From Burkholderia ubonensis (GTDB lineage: Bacteria > Pseudomonadota > Gammaproteobacteria > Burkholderiales > Burkholderiaceae), in assembly GCF_902833085.1 (NCBI RefSeq), contig NZ_CADFEB010000003.1, positions 62,001-126,000 on the forward strand: DNA of 64,000 nt, in the 5' to 3' direction. The notes under the pieces are model-generated. The model saw only the letters and a program-made list of their open reading frames with translations, was not told the DNA's origin and did not search any database. Shown one piece after another: positions 1 to 7,290 of the stretch (positions within the stretch are counted from its first letter, which is position 1; the number at the start of each line of letters is the position of its first letter). The position numbers and the translations under genes were made by a program.

Positions 1-675
1 AGCGCGCGTCGACGCGATGTATTGGGCCATTTCGGTGACCAGCTTCTCGATCTCCGCACGGGCCTCCTTGAGGCCTTTCAGGTACCGATTGTGATGGTGG
101 ATGGTGGTGCCGAGCGCGAAGGTCTGTCGGTAGACCTCGCGTTGGGCGATCTGGCTGTCCAGCAGATGCTCCCCTATTTCTTCTGCTTTTAGAATTTTTA
201 AAATCTCTTCACGCATTTTAGTTTTTCCATTGACGCTATTGAGCATCAGCGCGGAAGAAAGACTAGGGTTACGTACCGCTCGCATGGATTCGATCATGCG
301 AATCATGGCGACGGTGCTGTACAGATCCGCGGGCGATGGCGACAGCGGTACGAGGCAGAAGTCGGCGACTTCGAGCACCGATGCGATGCGCGGATCCTCG
401 AGGTTGCCGGGGCAGTCGACGACGATCACGTCGAAATGTGCGTCCTGCTTCTTGATCTCCCCACCGATTCCTCGACCGGCCGGGGCGAGCGAAAGAACGG
501 TCATCGGGAGTGTGTTCTCGCCGCTTGTGACCCATCTGACGGATGTTCCCTGGGGATCGGCGTCGATGAGCGCAACTTTGTTTCCGCCCGCCTCGAAGGC
601 TGCGGCGATGTTGACGGAGATGGTTGTCTTTCCAGTACCACCCTTTTGATTGCTGACGGCGATCTTGAAAGCCAT
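1..675 (-). CDS. parA: ParA-family partition ATPase (partial, 3' end beyond left edge)
   Basis: Reading leftwards from an ATG at 675-673, the frame stays open to the window edge (225 codons, no stop), so the C-terminus is missing. The N-terminus is a deviant Walker A, KGGTGKTT, at about residues 10-17. It is followed by the ALIDADPQG signature near residue 36 and a Walker B-like DVIVVDCPG near residue 83, all diagnostic of MinD/ParA ATPases that position replicons through ParB-parS complexes. A strong GGAGG Shine-Dalgarno lies just upstream of the ATG. The gene is transcribed away from a block of parS-like palindromes (770-2108), which fits a chromosome or megaplasmid parABS locus; parB would be expected next, off the left edge. 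The protein looks short-type (no N-terminal HTH), like chromosomal Soj/ParA. Confidence 0.93.
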   Translation of the reverse strand, partial: MAFKIAVSNQKGGTGKTTISVNIAAAFEAGGNKVALIDADPQGTSVRWVTSGENTLPMTVLSLAPAGRGIGGEIKKQDAHFDVIVVDCPGNLEDPRIASVLEVADFCLVPLSPSPADLYSTVAMIRMIESMRAVRNPSLSSALMLNSVNGKTKMREEILKILKAEEIGEHLLDSQIAQREVYRQTFALGTTIHHHNRYLKGLKEARAEIEKLVTEMAQYIASTRA

Positions 676-769
676 TAAATTCCTCCAAGGAGTTTTGCGC
701 AATATATGCATTTTTTGGAGAAATGTCCAGACAAGATGTTCCTTTTGAGAAACGCAGACGAGCGATGTT

Positions 770-785
770 GTTGTCACGTGACAAG
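770..785. promoter_or_regulatory. parS-like centromere site 1
   Basis: GTTGTCACGTGACAAG, 15 of 16 matches to the perfect palindrome GTTGTCACGTGACAAC. It lies 95 bp upstream of the parA start and probably binds the cognate ParB. Confidence 0.8.
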
Positions 786-1013
786 TGGCAGAACGGCCAA
801 CGTTCTGGAGAGCACCCGATACAAGCCATGCATCTAGAACCAATAGCAATTTTGGCTGACTTCATCTTCTCAACGGAGCGGACGATCAACGAGATGATTC
901 AAAACGGATGCCCACAACTAGATTTTGGAATCTCACTCGATTGATCTTTTGCGAGTGTCTATAACAATGCGGTGCCTTGTTCAATCGCATGATGGCCGGC
1001 CGGAAGATATGCA

Positions 1014-1029
1014 GTTGTCACGTGACAAT
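1014..1029. promoter_or_regulatory. parS-like centromere site 2
   Basis: GTTGTCACGTGACAAT, 15 of 16 matches; only the last base departs from the palindrome. Confidence 0.82.
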
Positions 1030-1141
1030 TTGCCATGGAGATGGACGACCCGGGGTGGACAAGTTGATCACTCATCGGCGAGTTGCTTAATTCCAAATCG
1101 TAGCGATCGATTTGATGATTGGTGTGGCGACCAAATAGCGA

Positions 1142-1157
1142 GTTGTCACGTGACAAT
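1142..1157. promoter_or_regulatory. parS-like centromere site 3
   Basis: GTTGTCACGTGACAAT, identical to site 2. Like sites 4 and 5 it is preceded by GA (GAGTTGTC). Confidence 0.82.
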
Positions 1158-1282
1158 TGCGGTGGTGAGCGTCAACAAGCTTCGTGCCGATCGAAATTGG
1201 ATCATGCAGGGGAGGCGAGATATCTCTAAGGATGAACGACAGGAGAACTTGCGATGGACCAGTACTCATCGCTTGCCGACGA

Positions 1283-1298
1283 GTTGTCACGTGACAAC
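1283..1298. promoter_or_regulatory. parS-like centromere site 4 (perfect)
   Basis: Perfect 16-bp palindrome GTTGTCACGTGACAAC. It lies 30 bp before the 18-bp tandem repeat. Confidence 0.88.
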
Positions 1299-1327
1299 AG
1301 GCGACTGTATCGAGGATTTGCTCTTGT

Positions 1328-1363
1328 TTGAGGGGTGGCAGCAGGTTGAGGGGTGGCAGCAGG
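1328..1363 (+). repeat. Two tandem copies of an 18-bp repeat
   Basis: TTGAGGGGTGGCAGCAGG at 1328-1345 is repeated without a gap or mismatch at 1346-1363. It lies just after a perfect parS site. It could be an iteron-like initiator site or a simple duplication; I cannot tell which. Confidence 0.75.
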
Positions 1364-1615
1364 GATCGGCAGGTTGCCGGACCCGCAGAGGTAGATTGAC
1401 AGTCTGCGTTGACGATCTGCGGCAGCGTCTAGATTCAATGGCGTCATTGGGTTCAAGCCATTGCGTTGCAACGGCCTCGATGCGCGCGCTTTTCGTGAGA
1501 GTTGTGTATTCCCTTCCACGAGTCAGGGCGCAGGCCTTTTCAAAGCGGGGCGCAGTTCGCAGGGGCACCCGGAAGCGAGTCCTCTCGCTATGATATGGCC
1601 CCATTAATGATGGGC

Positions 1616-1624
1616 TTATCCACG
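1616..1624 (+). promoter_or_regulatory. DnaA-box-like site
   Basis: TTATCCACG, 8 of 9 matches to the consensus TTATCCACA, inside the origin-like region. I saw no second box this good nearby. Confidence 0.45.
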
Positions 1625-2092
1625 AAGTTGATCAAACGGCTTCTTGACGCATATGGTGCAGTATCGAGCACTCCCATGCCGAACGATTGAACTTGCGTGT
1701 GGCTCAGGTAGTTGGAGCGTCAGTTGCTCGATCCGGAATGTTATTGGGCCCACAGAGGTCATCCGAGATGGCCGGACGCAGGTATCGGATAGGCGTCAAT
1801 CCACATCGTGAAACATCTGTGCGAAATAGGGGTATGCTCGCAAACCCATGACTGGCAAGGGTTTCGGGGCGATTCTTCATGTTGTTTCACGCATATTCGG
1901 TGGATTCGCTGCCGAAAACAGGGGCAAATGACGATCCGTGAGGTGCGCGCGTCATCTCCTTGGCAAATTGCTGTTTTTCATTTCAATTGCAACGTATTTC
2001 GTAGTTATCGATACATATTTGGCCGATGAATCCAAAATCCTGACTTGAATGCGATGCGATAGCGTATCTCGAGGCGGATGCGCGGCGAGTGA

Positions 2093-2108
2093 GTTGTCAC
2101 GTGACAAC
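2093..2108. promoter_or_regulatory. parS-like centromere site 5 (perfect)
   Basis: Perfect 16-bp palindrome, separated from the main cluster by about 800 bp. Confidence 0.88.
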
Positions 2109-2879
2109 GCGATATCCCGTTCCTCATCACGCTCGGAAAAAACAGCGATGCTTGACGAAGGCGCGAACGAAGGAGGGCCGATAGCAATGTCGCTATTGTC
2201 GATGCGCGTTTGGAAAAGAAGCGCTCCGGGAACTCGAGCCATTGGATAGAGCAGGGCAGAGGACTACGCGGTTTGCATATCGAACTTGCCGCTTGTATTG
2301 CGATTCGGGCAGCAGGACGGCCGATACCTCGACAAACATCCACGCCTGAATTCCCGCTTCGTTTGAATTGATGCAGATGGCTATTTCGATTGAGCAGTTG
2401 TGAGTCGCCCTGCCATTCGAGCACAACCGCGTTGCCCTGCGCGAAGTTGTGCTCGTGTCCGAGTCCGCACTTTGCAGGCGACCACACGAAGGACGAATAT
2501 CGAAGGATTTGTTTTTCGCGTGACGTCGGGAGCCGGGCCGCACTCACACCCAAGCACTTGATTAGCGCGCTAAGTCGCTATCTCGCCGCGACGAAATGAA
2601 ACGTGGAATGCGAGAGGTAGGGCGATGTGGAGGCAGCCAGTAGACGTGCTGAATGCTCCGGTGCCTAACAAGAATCGCCCGCCTGAAACGCCTCGCAGCT
2701 CAGTCTCTGCCTCCCGCGAAATCCGGTATTTCAAACGACGAACGAGAATGTCCGTCGCCACGATCGTTTGCCCCGAGGAGTGCGGTCGTCGGGGCGAGCA
2801 CGCGCGGCCGTCCAGCGCCGCCAAGCCGTTCCCCGGTAAATGTACGACGCGTGGACTAACACGCCCGAACAAGCAACGC

Positions 2880-4007
2880 TCACCTGGCCGCCCGCGACGC
2901 ACAAATCGCCAGCCTCAGCGACTTCGCCGCTTCGACTTTCTCGTCGACGCTGCGCCACCACCGCTCGCCGCGATGCGGCGCAGCCAGTGTCAGACGTTCG
3001 CCCATGCGCGGCGTCGACAGTTCGACGCCGCGTGCTGCCGCCAGCGCCGTCACGCGCTCGAACGGCTCGTGCCAGCGGTGCATCGCCAGATCGAACGTGC
3101 CATTGTGAATCGGCACCAGCCAGCGGCCGCGCAGATCCATATGTGCCTGCACGGTCTCTTCGGGTTGCATGTGGACATACGGCCATTGCGCGTCGTACGC
3201 ACCCGTTTCGATCAGCGTCACGTCGAACGGCCCGAGGCGTTCGCCGATGGTCCTGAAGCCATCGAAGTAGCCGGTGTCGCCGCTGAAGAACACGCGCAGA
3301 TCGTCGTCGACGATGACCCACGACGCCCACAGCGTGCTGTTGCCGTCGAACAGGCTACGACCGGAGAAATGCTGCGCAGGCGTCGCGGTCAGTGTCAGGC
3401 CGTCGATCTCCGCGTTTTGCCACCAGTCGAGCTGGTGCACCTTCGCCGCGTCGATGCCCCATTCGATCAGGCGATCGCCGACGCCGAGCGGTGTCAGGAA
3501 CACGCCGGTCGTCGCGGCCAGCGCGAGCACCGTGTCGCGGTCCAGGTGGTCGTAGTGATCATGCGACAGGATCACGCCGCGTAGCGGCGGCAGGTCGGCG
3601 AGCGCGATCGGCGGCGCATGGAACCGCTTGGGGCCGAGGCGCCGGAATGGCGACGCACGCTCGGCGAACACGGGATCGGTCAGCCAGAACTGGCCGCGCA
3701 GCTTGAGCAACAGCGTCGAATGGCCGAGCCGGTACAGACTGCGGTCGGGCGCCGCGTCGAGATGCGCGCGGGTGAGCGTATCGACCGGAAGGGCGCCCGC
3801 CGGCACCGCGCCGCGCGGCTTGTTGAACAGCATGTTCCACATGATGCCGAGCATCTTTCCGAGTCCTTCGGCCGGACGCGGCGCAACATTGAGGAAGCGT
3901 TCGCCGTCGTGTTGCGGCGACCCAGCGGACGATATGCGGCCGCGTTTCGCGGCGGAGAAGCCCAGCGTGCGATGAACGAAATCGGGGAACGATGTCATGG
4001 AAGCCAT
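2880..4007 (-). CDS. MBL-fold metallo-hydrolase (NAPE-PLD/UlaG-like)
   Basis: A 375-residue metallo-beta-lactamase-fold hydrolase. The zinc motif SHDHYDHLD (HxHxDH type) is near residue 172, a FFSGDTGYF motif carries the metal-bridging Asp, and a later IHNGTFDLA supplies the last His. Overall architecture resembles N-acyl-phosphatidylethanolamine phospholipase D and the RomA/UlaG group: an N-terminal extension with a PVFAERASPF segment, then the beta-lactamase core. The substrate is unknown; family members act on lipids, lactones or phosphoesters. The first 50 residues are poor in recognisable motifs. It diverges from the TetR gene at 4080 across 72 bp that hold two palindromes, so it is probably that regulator's main target. 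Confidence 0.85.
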   Translation of the reverse strand: MASMTSFPDFVHRTLGFSAAKRGRISSAGSPQHDGERFLNVAPRPAEGLGKMLGIMWNMLFNKPRGAVPAGALPVDTLTRAHLDAAPDRSLYRLGHSTLLLKLRGQFWLTDPVFAERASPFRRLGPKRFHAPPIALADLPPLRGVILSHDHYDHLDRDTVLALAATTGVFLTPLGVGDRLIEWGIDAAKVHQLDWWQNAEIDGLTLTATPAQHFSGRSLFDGNSTLWASWVIVDDDLRVFFSGDTGYFDGFRTIGERLGPFDVTLIETGAYDAQWPYVHMQPEETVQAHMDLRGRWLVPIHNGTFDLAMHRWHEPFERVTALAAARGVELSTPRMGERLTLAAPHRGERWWRSVDEKVEAAKSLRLAICASRAAR

Positions 4008-4019
4008 CCGAATTGAAAA

Positions 4020-4035
4020 TACACTGCACAGTGTA
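4020..4035. promoter_or_regulatory. Operator palindrome for the TetR/MBL pair
   Basis: TACACTG-CA-CAGTGTA, a perfect 7-bp inverted repeat with a 2-nt centre, lying 13 bp upstream of the MBL hydrolase start. Its form and place are typical of a TetR-family operator. Confidence 0.6.
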
Positions 4036-4059
4036 GTTTATCTTCGGAGAAAGTAAACT
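4035..4059. promoter_or_regulatory. Second inverted repeat in the TetR/MBL divergent promoter
   Basis: AGTTTA at 4035-4040 and TAAACT at 4054-4059, with partly complementary inner bases (TCTTC/GAAAG). It directly abuts the first palindrome and lies 20 bp before the TetR start. It may be a second operator or overlap the regulator's promoter. Confidence 0.45.
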
Positions 4060-4079
4060 GATGGGTGTAAAATTCGGAA

Positions 4080-4724
4080 ATGAATACGAGTGCCACTCAT
4101 CAACGTCTGACCGATCGAAAGCGGGCGGCCATCATCAGCGCCGCGATCGAGGAATTTCTTGCGGCCGGCTACGACGCGACCAGCATGGACCGCATCGCGG
4201 CACGCGCGGATGTCTCGAAGCGCACGGTCTACAACCACTTTCCGAGCAAGGACGCGCTGTTTGCCGCGATCCTGCACCAGCTCTGGGACGCATGCCAGAC
4301 AGGCAGCCTGCCCGCCTATTGCGGCGACGCGCCGTTGCGCGGGCAACTGCTCGAATTGCTGGCGCGCAAGCTGCGCCTCCTCAACGATGCGTCTTTCATT
4401 GCACTCGCACGGGTCGCGATCGGCGCCGCCATTCATTCACCCGAGCGCGCGCGCGACATGGTCGAGCGTTTCGGCGAGCGGGAGGAAGACGTGACGGTAT
4501 GGATTCGCGCGGCTGCCGCGGCCGGCCGGCTCACGGCGCCGGACCCGGCCTTCGCGTCGCTTCAGTTACTGGGTGCGATAAAGGCGTTCGCATTCTGGCC
4601 GCAGGTGACAATGGGCCAGCCGCCGCTCGACGAAGCGGCACAGAAGCGGGTAGCCGAGTCCGCAGCCGACATGTTTCTCGCGTATTACGAGCGCAAGCGG
4701 GGCGACGACGGGAACGATCGTTGA
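4080..4724 (+). CDS. TetR/AcrR-family transcriptional regulator
   Basis: A 214-residue repressor. The N-terminal HTH reads IISAAIEEFLAAGYDATSMD followed by ARADVSKRTVYNHFPSKDALF (about residues 18-58), the standard TetR DNA-binding signature. The C-terminal ligand domain looks like the AefR type (helices ending in a ...FWPQVTMGQPP segment). It is divergent from the MBL hydrolase with palindromic operators between the two starts, so autoregulation and control of the hydrolase are likely. The ligand cannot be read from sequence. Confidence 0.92.
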   Translation: MNTSATHQRLTDRKRAAIISAAIEEFLAAGYDATSMDRIAARADVSKRTVYNHFPSKDALFAAILHQLWDACQTGSLPAYCGDAPLRGQLLELLARKLRLLNDASFIALARVAIGAAIHSPERARDMVERFGEREEDVTVWIRAAAAAGRLTAPDPAFASLQLLGAIKAFAFWPQVTMGQPPLDEAAQKRVAESAADMFLAYYERKRGDDGNDR

Positions 4725-4886
4725 AGATATGTGGAACCGCGCCATCTCGAGAACCCGACGTTTGATCTACATTGAAAGCGCGCCGATGCTGATACCGATG
4801 CCGCACGGATCGCGCGAGCGAGTGCCGCATCGCGTCGCCGCGAAATGGCCGGCGCCGTGCATCGGGCGGGAGGCACACGAACATCG

Positions 4887-5378
4887 ATGAAAACGCTGCT
4901 GATCGTCTATCACACGATGACCGGAGGCACGCAGCAGATGGCCGAGGCGGCCGCGAGCGCGGCGCGCGAACAGGCCGGCGTGTCGGTCAGGCTGCAGCGC
5001 GCGGACGAGACGAGCCCGGACGACGTGCTGGCGGCCGATGCATATCTGTTCGCGACGCCTGAGAATCTCGCCGCGATGTCAGGGTTGATGAAGGATTTCT
5101 TCGATCGCTGCTATTACGCGGCGCTCGACCGCGTGAACGGGCGCCCGTACGCGGCGATGATCTGCGCCGGCAGCGACGGGCAGAACGCATTGCGCCAGAT
5201 CGATCGCATCGCGACCGGCTGGCGTCTCAATAATGTGGCGCCGGGCCTGATCGTGTGCACCCATGCACAGACGACCGAGCGCATCCTCGCACCGAAGACG
5301 ATCGGCGCGGAAGATCTCGCGCGCTGCGCCGAACTCGGCGCCGGCCTCGCGGCTGGTCTAGCGCTCGGCGTGTTTTGA
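4887..5378 (+). CDS. Flavodoxin/NADPH-dependent FMN reductase-like protein
   Basis: A 163-residue protein starting MKTLLIVYHTMTGGT, which is the first beta strand and phosphate-binding loop of a flavodoxin fold. It continues with DAYLFATPENLAAMSGLMKDFFDR and a YAAMICAGSDG segment, both usual in small flavodoxin-like reductases. An in-frame ATG 42 bp upstream (4845) is rejected because its 14 extra residues are unlike the fold, while the chosen ATG follows a GGGAGG ribosome site. It stands alone between the TetR gene and a long gap before proQ. It probably binds FMN; the partner is unknown. Confidence 0.8.
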   Translation: MKTLLIVYHTMTGGTQQMAEAAASAAREQAGVSVRLQRADETSPDDVLAADAYLFATPENLAAMSGLMKDFFDRCYYAALDRVNGRPYAAMICAGSDGQNALRQIDRIATGWRLNNVAPGLIVCTHAQTTERILAPKTIGAEDLARCAELGAGLAAGLALGVF

Positions 5379-5766
5379 CGAAGAGACGCAAGTCCCGGCG
5401 GACCGGGGCGAAGCCGGCGCGGGCCTCGTACTCCCATAAACGGCTACGTTGCGCGCCGAAGCAGCCGCGGCCGCGACTTCGGCCGCATAGCTTGCCATCA
5501 CGCCGGCAATGCCTGACCGTGCAACGAAAGAGATTCGCCAGTCCGTCAGACGTGACGCGCGCGGTATACTCCTGTCCTGCGTTCCATCCGGCAGCGAGGC
5601 CGGGTGCCCGAACAGATGCGTGTGACATGCTGCTCATGCCGTATCTTCCGTGTCGGTGACGGAGTGGCCGAAAGCCGCCATCCAGATCCGTTGCGCGATG
5701 CACGGCGCGGGCTCGCGCGGTTTGCGCGGTGGAAGCCACGCTCAATATTCCTGGTGGATTGAATTT
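5379..5766. other. Intergenic region before proQ
   Basis: About 390 bp with no convincing gene. Frames from 5650 run into proQ but encode an unlike, Arg/Trp-rich segment. The promoter of proQ is presumably here. I see no clear operator or terminator. Confidence 0.5.
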
Positions 5767-6465
5767 ATGGGTTTTGAACAACTTGCCGCTCTGCGGGATC
5801 AACTCGCGGCGAAGGCCAAGCAGGAGCGGAATACGAAGCGCGCGAAGGCGCAGCCGGATTCCGGAACCAAGCCGTCGTCCGGCGGCAAGCCGGCTTCGGG
5901 GGCCAAGTCACCGTCCGGTGCGAAGGCGGCTTCGGGCGTGAAGGCGTCGTCCGGTGCGAAAGCGCCTTCGGGCGCAAGACCGTCGTCCGGCGGCAAGCCG
6001 TCGGCGCCGGTCGATCCGGTCGTCGTAGCGATCGGCAAGCTGCAGAAACGCTTCCCGCTGGCGTTCCCGAAGAATCCGGCGCCGAAGGTGCCGCTGAAGG
6101 TCGGCATCTGGGCGGATCTCGCCGGCCAGGCGCAGGCAGTGGGGCTGACCGAAGCCGAGCTGCGCGACGCAATGTCGACCTGGTGCCGCGGCAACCGTTA
6201 CTGGTCCTGCCTGGTCGAGGATGCGGTGCGTGTCGATCTGCAAGGCAACGAAGCCGGGCGGGTGTCGAAGGACGACGCGGCGCGCGCGCGACGGCTAAAG
6301 GCGCGCGGCCCGAAGAGGAAGGGGCCCGCACAAGCCGCGAAGGCGGATGCGCAGCCGGAAAAGGCCGAGGCTCAGGCTCAGCAGGCCGAAACCGCCGAGC
6401 CGCAAACGACGGACACCGCGACGCAAGCGGCGCCGGTCGAGCCGCAAGCAGCGAAAACCGAGTAA
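5767..6465 (+). CDS. ProQ/FinO-domain RNA-binding protein
   Basis: A 232-residue protein with three parts. Residues 1-30 are a charged helix (MGFEQLAALRDQLAAKAKQ). Residues 31-78 are exactly eight six-residue repeats of the form xSGxKx/xSGxRx (DSGTKP, SSGGKP, ASGAKS, and so on). Residues 82-185 are a ProQ/FinO domain: VAIGKLQKRFPLAFPKN, PLKVGIWADL and WCRGNRYWSCLVEDAVRVDL. The tail is rich in Ala, Lys, Glu and Gln. ProQ/FinO proteins bind structured RNAs and sRNAs. The linker is basic and probably unstructured. I chose ATG 5767, because frames further upstream encode an unlike segment. The replicon position may point to a plasmid-type FinO role, but this is inference. Confidence 0.9.
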   Translation: MGFEQLAALRDQLAAKAKQERNTKRAKAQPDSGTKPSSGGKPASGAKSPSGAKAASGVKASSGAKAPSGARPSSGGKPSAPVDPVVVAIGKLQKRFPLAFPKNPAPKVPLKVGIWADLAGQAQAVGLTEAELRDAMSTWCRGNRYWSCLVEDAVRVDLQGNEAGRVSKDDAARARRLKARGPKRKGPAQAAKADAQPEKAEAQAQQAETAEPQTTDTATQAAPVEPQAAKTE

Positions 6466-6933
6466 CGCGCCGACGCGATACCGCGACCGCCGGCGTGTCC
6501 TGGACCGTCGGCGGCGCAAGCAGGGTTCTCCGGGGGCAATGTGCGGCACTTCCGGACTTGTCCCTATCACGCGATCCCAGCGTGCACATTCCCCGTCATC
6601 TTCAGTTGGTTTGCGCGAATGCCGTCGCGACCGTGCGACGGCGGGTTCGAATACCCGCTCAATGAGCCCCGGACAGTCGACGCGCCGACGACTTCGCTTG
6701 CGGCTTCCGTTTCGTTATCCTGATTGATCGTGGAGATTTCCCGACGCTGGCGATGCGCCGGGTGCTCGTCTGTCCGGCGGAATCCATAGTCGGCACGGGC
6801 AGCGCGCCGCAGGTGGTGCGCTGCCCGGAGATGCCGCTCGCCACGCCGGGGTAGCGTGTGGATCGACCTGGACGATTCGGATGACGAAGAGACTATTCGG
6901 CCCGCAATCGCGTGATGCCACGCGTTCCAGATG
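6466..6933. other. Intergenic region between proQ and the RcnR operon
   Basis: About 470 bp without a supportable gene. An 8-bp stem-loop (GCCGTCGC at 6621-6628 pairing with GCGACGGC at 6635-6642) is directly followed by a GGGTTCGAATACCC hairpin that mimics a tRNA T-arm, but no tRNA can be built around it. Confidence 0.5.
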
Positions 6934-6954
6934 ATATACCCCTGTACCCTATAT
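6934..6954. promoter_or_regulatory. RcnR-type operator, distal copy
   Basis: The 19-nt core TATACCCCTGTACCCTATA at 6935-6953 resembles the known RcnR/DmeR operators, in which a G/C tract is flanked by inverted TA-rich ends. It lies 38 bp upstream of a second copy with identical TATAC...CCCTATA ends. Confidence 0.6.
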
Positions 6955-6972
6955 TGTTTTGAGCCTATGAGG

Positions 6973-6991
6973 TATACTCCCCCTCCCTATA
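6973..6991. promoter_or_regulatory. RcnR-type operator, proximal copy
   Basis: TATACTCCCCCTCCCTATA, same length and ends as the distal copy. It ends 9 bp before the first possible start codon of the regulator, so bound protein would block transcription of the operon it heads. Confidence 0.65.
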
Positions 6992-7003
6992 TGGAGGCCA
7001 ATG

Positions 7004-7282
7004 ATGAGTCACACCGTCCGCGAAAAACAGAAGCTGCTCAATCGGGTCCGCCGCATCAAGGGGCAGATTGAGGCGATCGAGCGCGCGCTCGAGGAAGAGC
7101 GCGGCTGCAACGAGGTCCTGCAGCAGATCACGAGCTGTCGTGGCGCGATGAACGGGCTGCTGGCCGTCGTGCTCGAGGATCACATTCGCACGCACCTCGT
7201 CGATGCCGAGCACGACGGCGGTCATGACGAGGGCAGCGCGACCGAGCAACTGATCGAAGTCGTGCACAGCTACTTCAAGTGA
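7004..7282 (+). CDS. RcnR/DmeR-type Ni/Co-sensing repressor
   Basis: A 92-residue all-helical repressor of the CsoR/RcnR (DUF156) family. Starting at MSHTVREKQKLLNRV, residues His3, Cys35, His60 and His64 line up exactly with the Ni(II)/Co(II) ligands of E. coli RcnR. Such proteins repress metal-exporter genes until metal binds. An ATG three bases earlier (7001) is possible, but the one at 7004 puts His3 in register. It ends 8 nt before the CDF exporter gene, forming an operon, and two RcnR-like operators lie directly upstream. The arrangement matches the dmeRF operons known from rhizobia and other Proteobacteria. Confidence 0.92.
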   Translation: MSHTVREKQKLLNRVRRIKGQIEAIERALEEERGCNEVLQQITSCRGAMNGLLAVVLEDHIRTHLVDAEHDGGHDEGSATEQLIEVVHSYFK

Positions 7283-7290
7283 GACACGAC

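Larger units (their letters stand above)
676..2879. other. Gene-free origin/centromere region
   Basis: About 2.2 kb upstream of parA without a convincing gene: the open frames here are short, overlap one another and run through the palindromes. It holds five parS-like sites (770, 1014, 1142, 1283, 2093), a tandem 18-bp repeat at 1328, one near-consensus DnaA box at 1616, and an AT-rich stretch at about 1950-2040. It also holds three copies of a GATTTTGGAATC-like motif (921-932; 1089-1099 and 2028-2039 in the opposite orientation). By position next to parA I infer it contains the replication origin of a secondary replicon. I see nothing supportable between about 2110 and 2879. Confidence 0.65.

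Noticed and set aside
925..1593. 222-codon frame in the origin region
   Set aside because: It runs through three parS sites and the tandem repeat, has no recognisable domain, and overlaps equally long frames on the other strand.
2625..3584. 319-codon frame on the plus strand
   Set aside because: It is antisense to the MBL hydrolase and its composition (Arg/Ala/His-rich) is that of a GC-rich shadow frame.
6641..6660. tRNA-like T-arm (GGGTTCGAATACCC)
   Set aside because: The loop fits a T-arm by chance, but no acceptor, D or anticodon arms can be placed around it; the T-loop is also one base too long.
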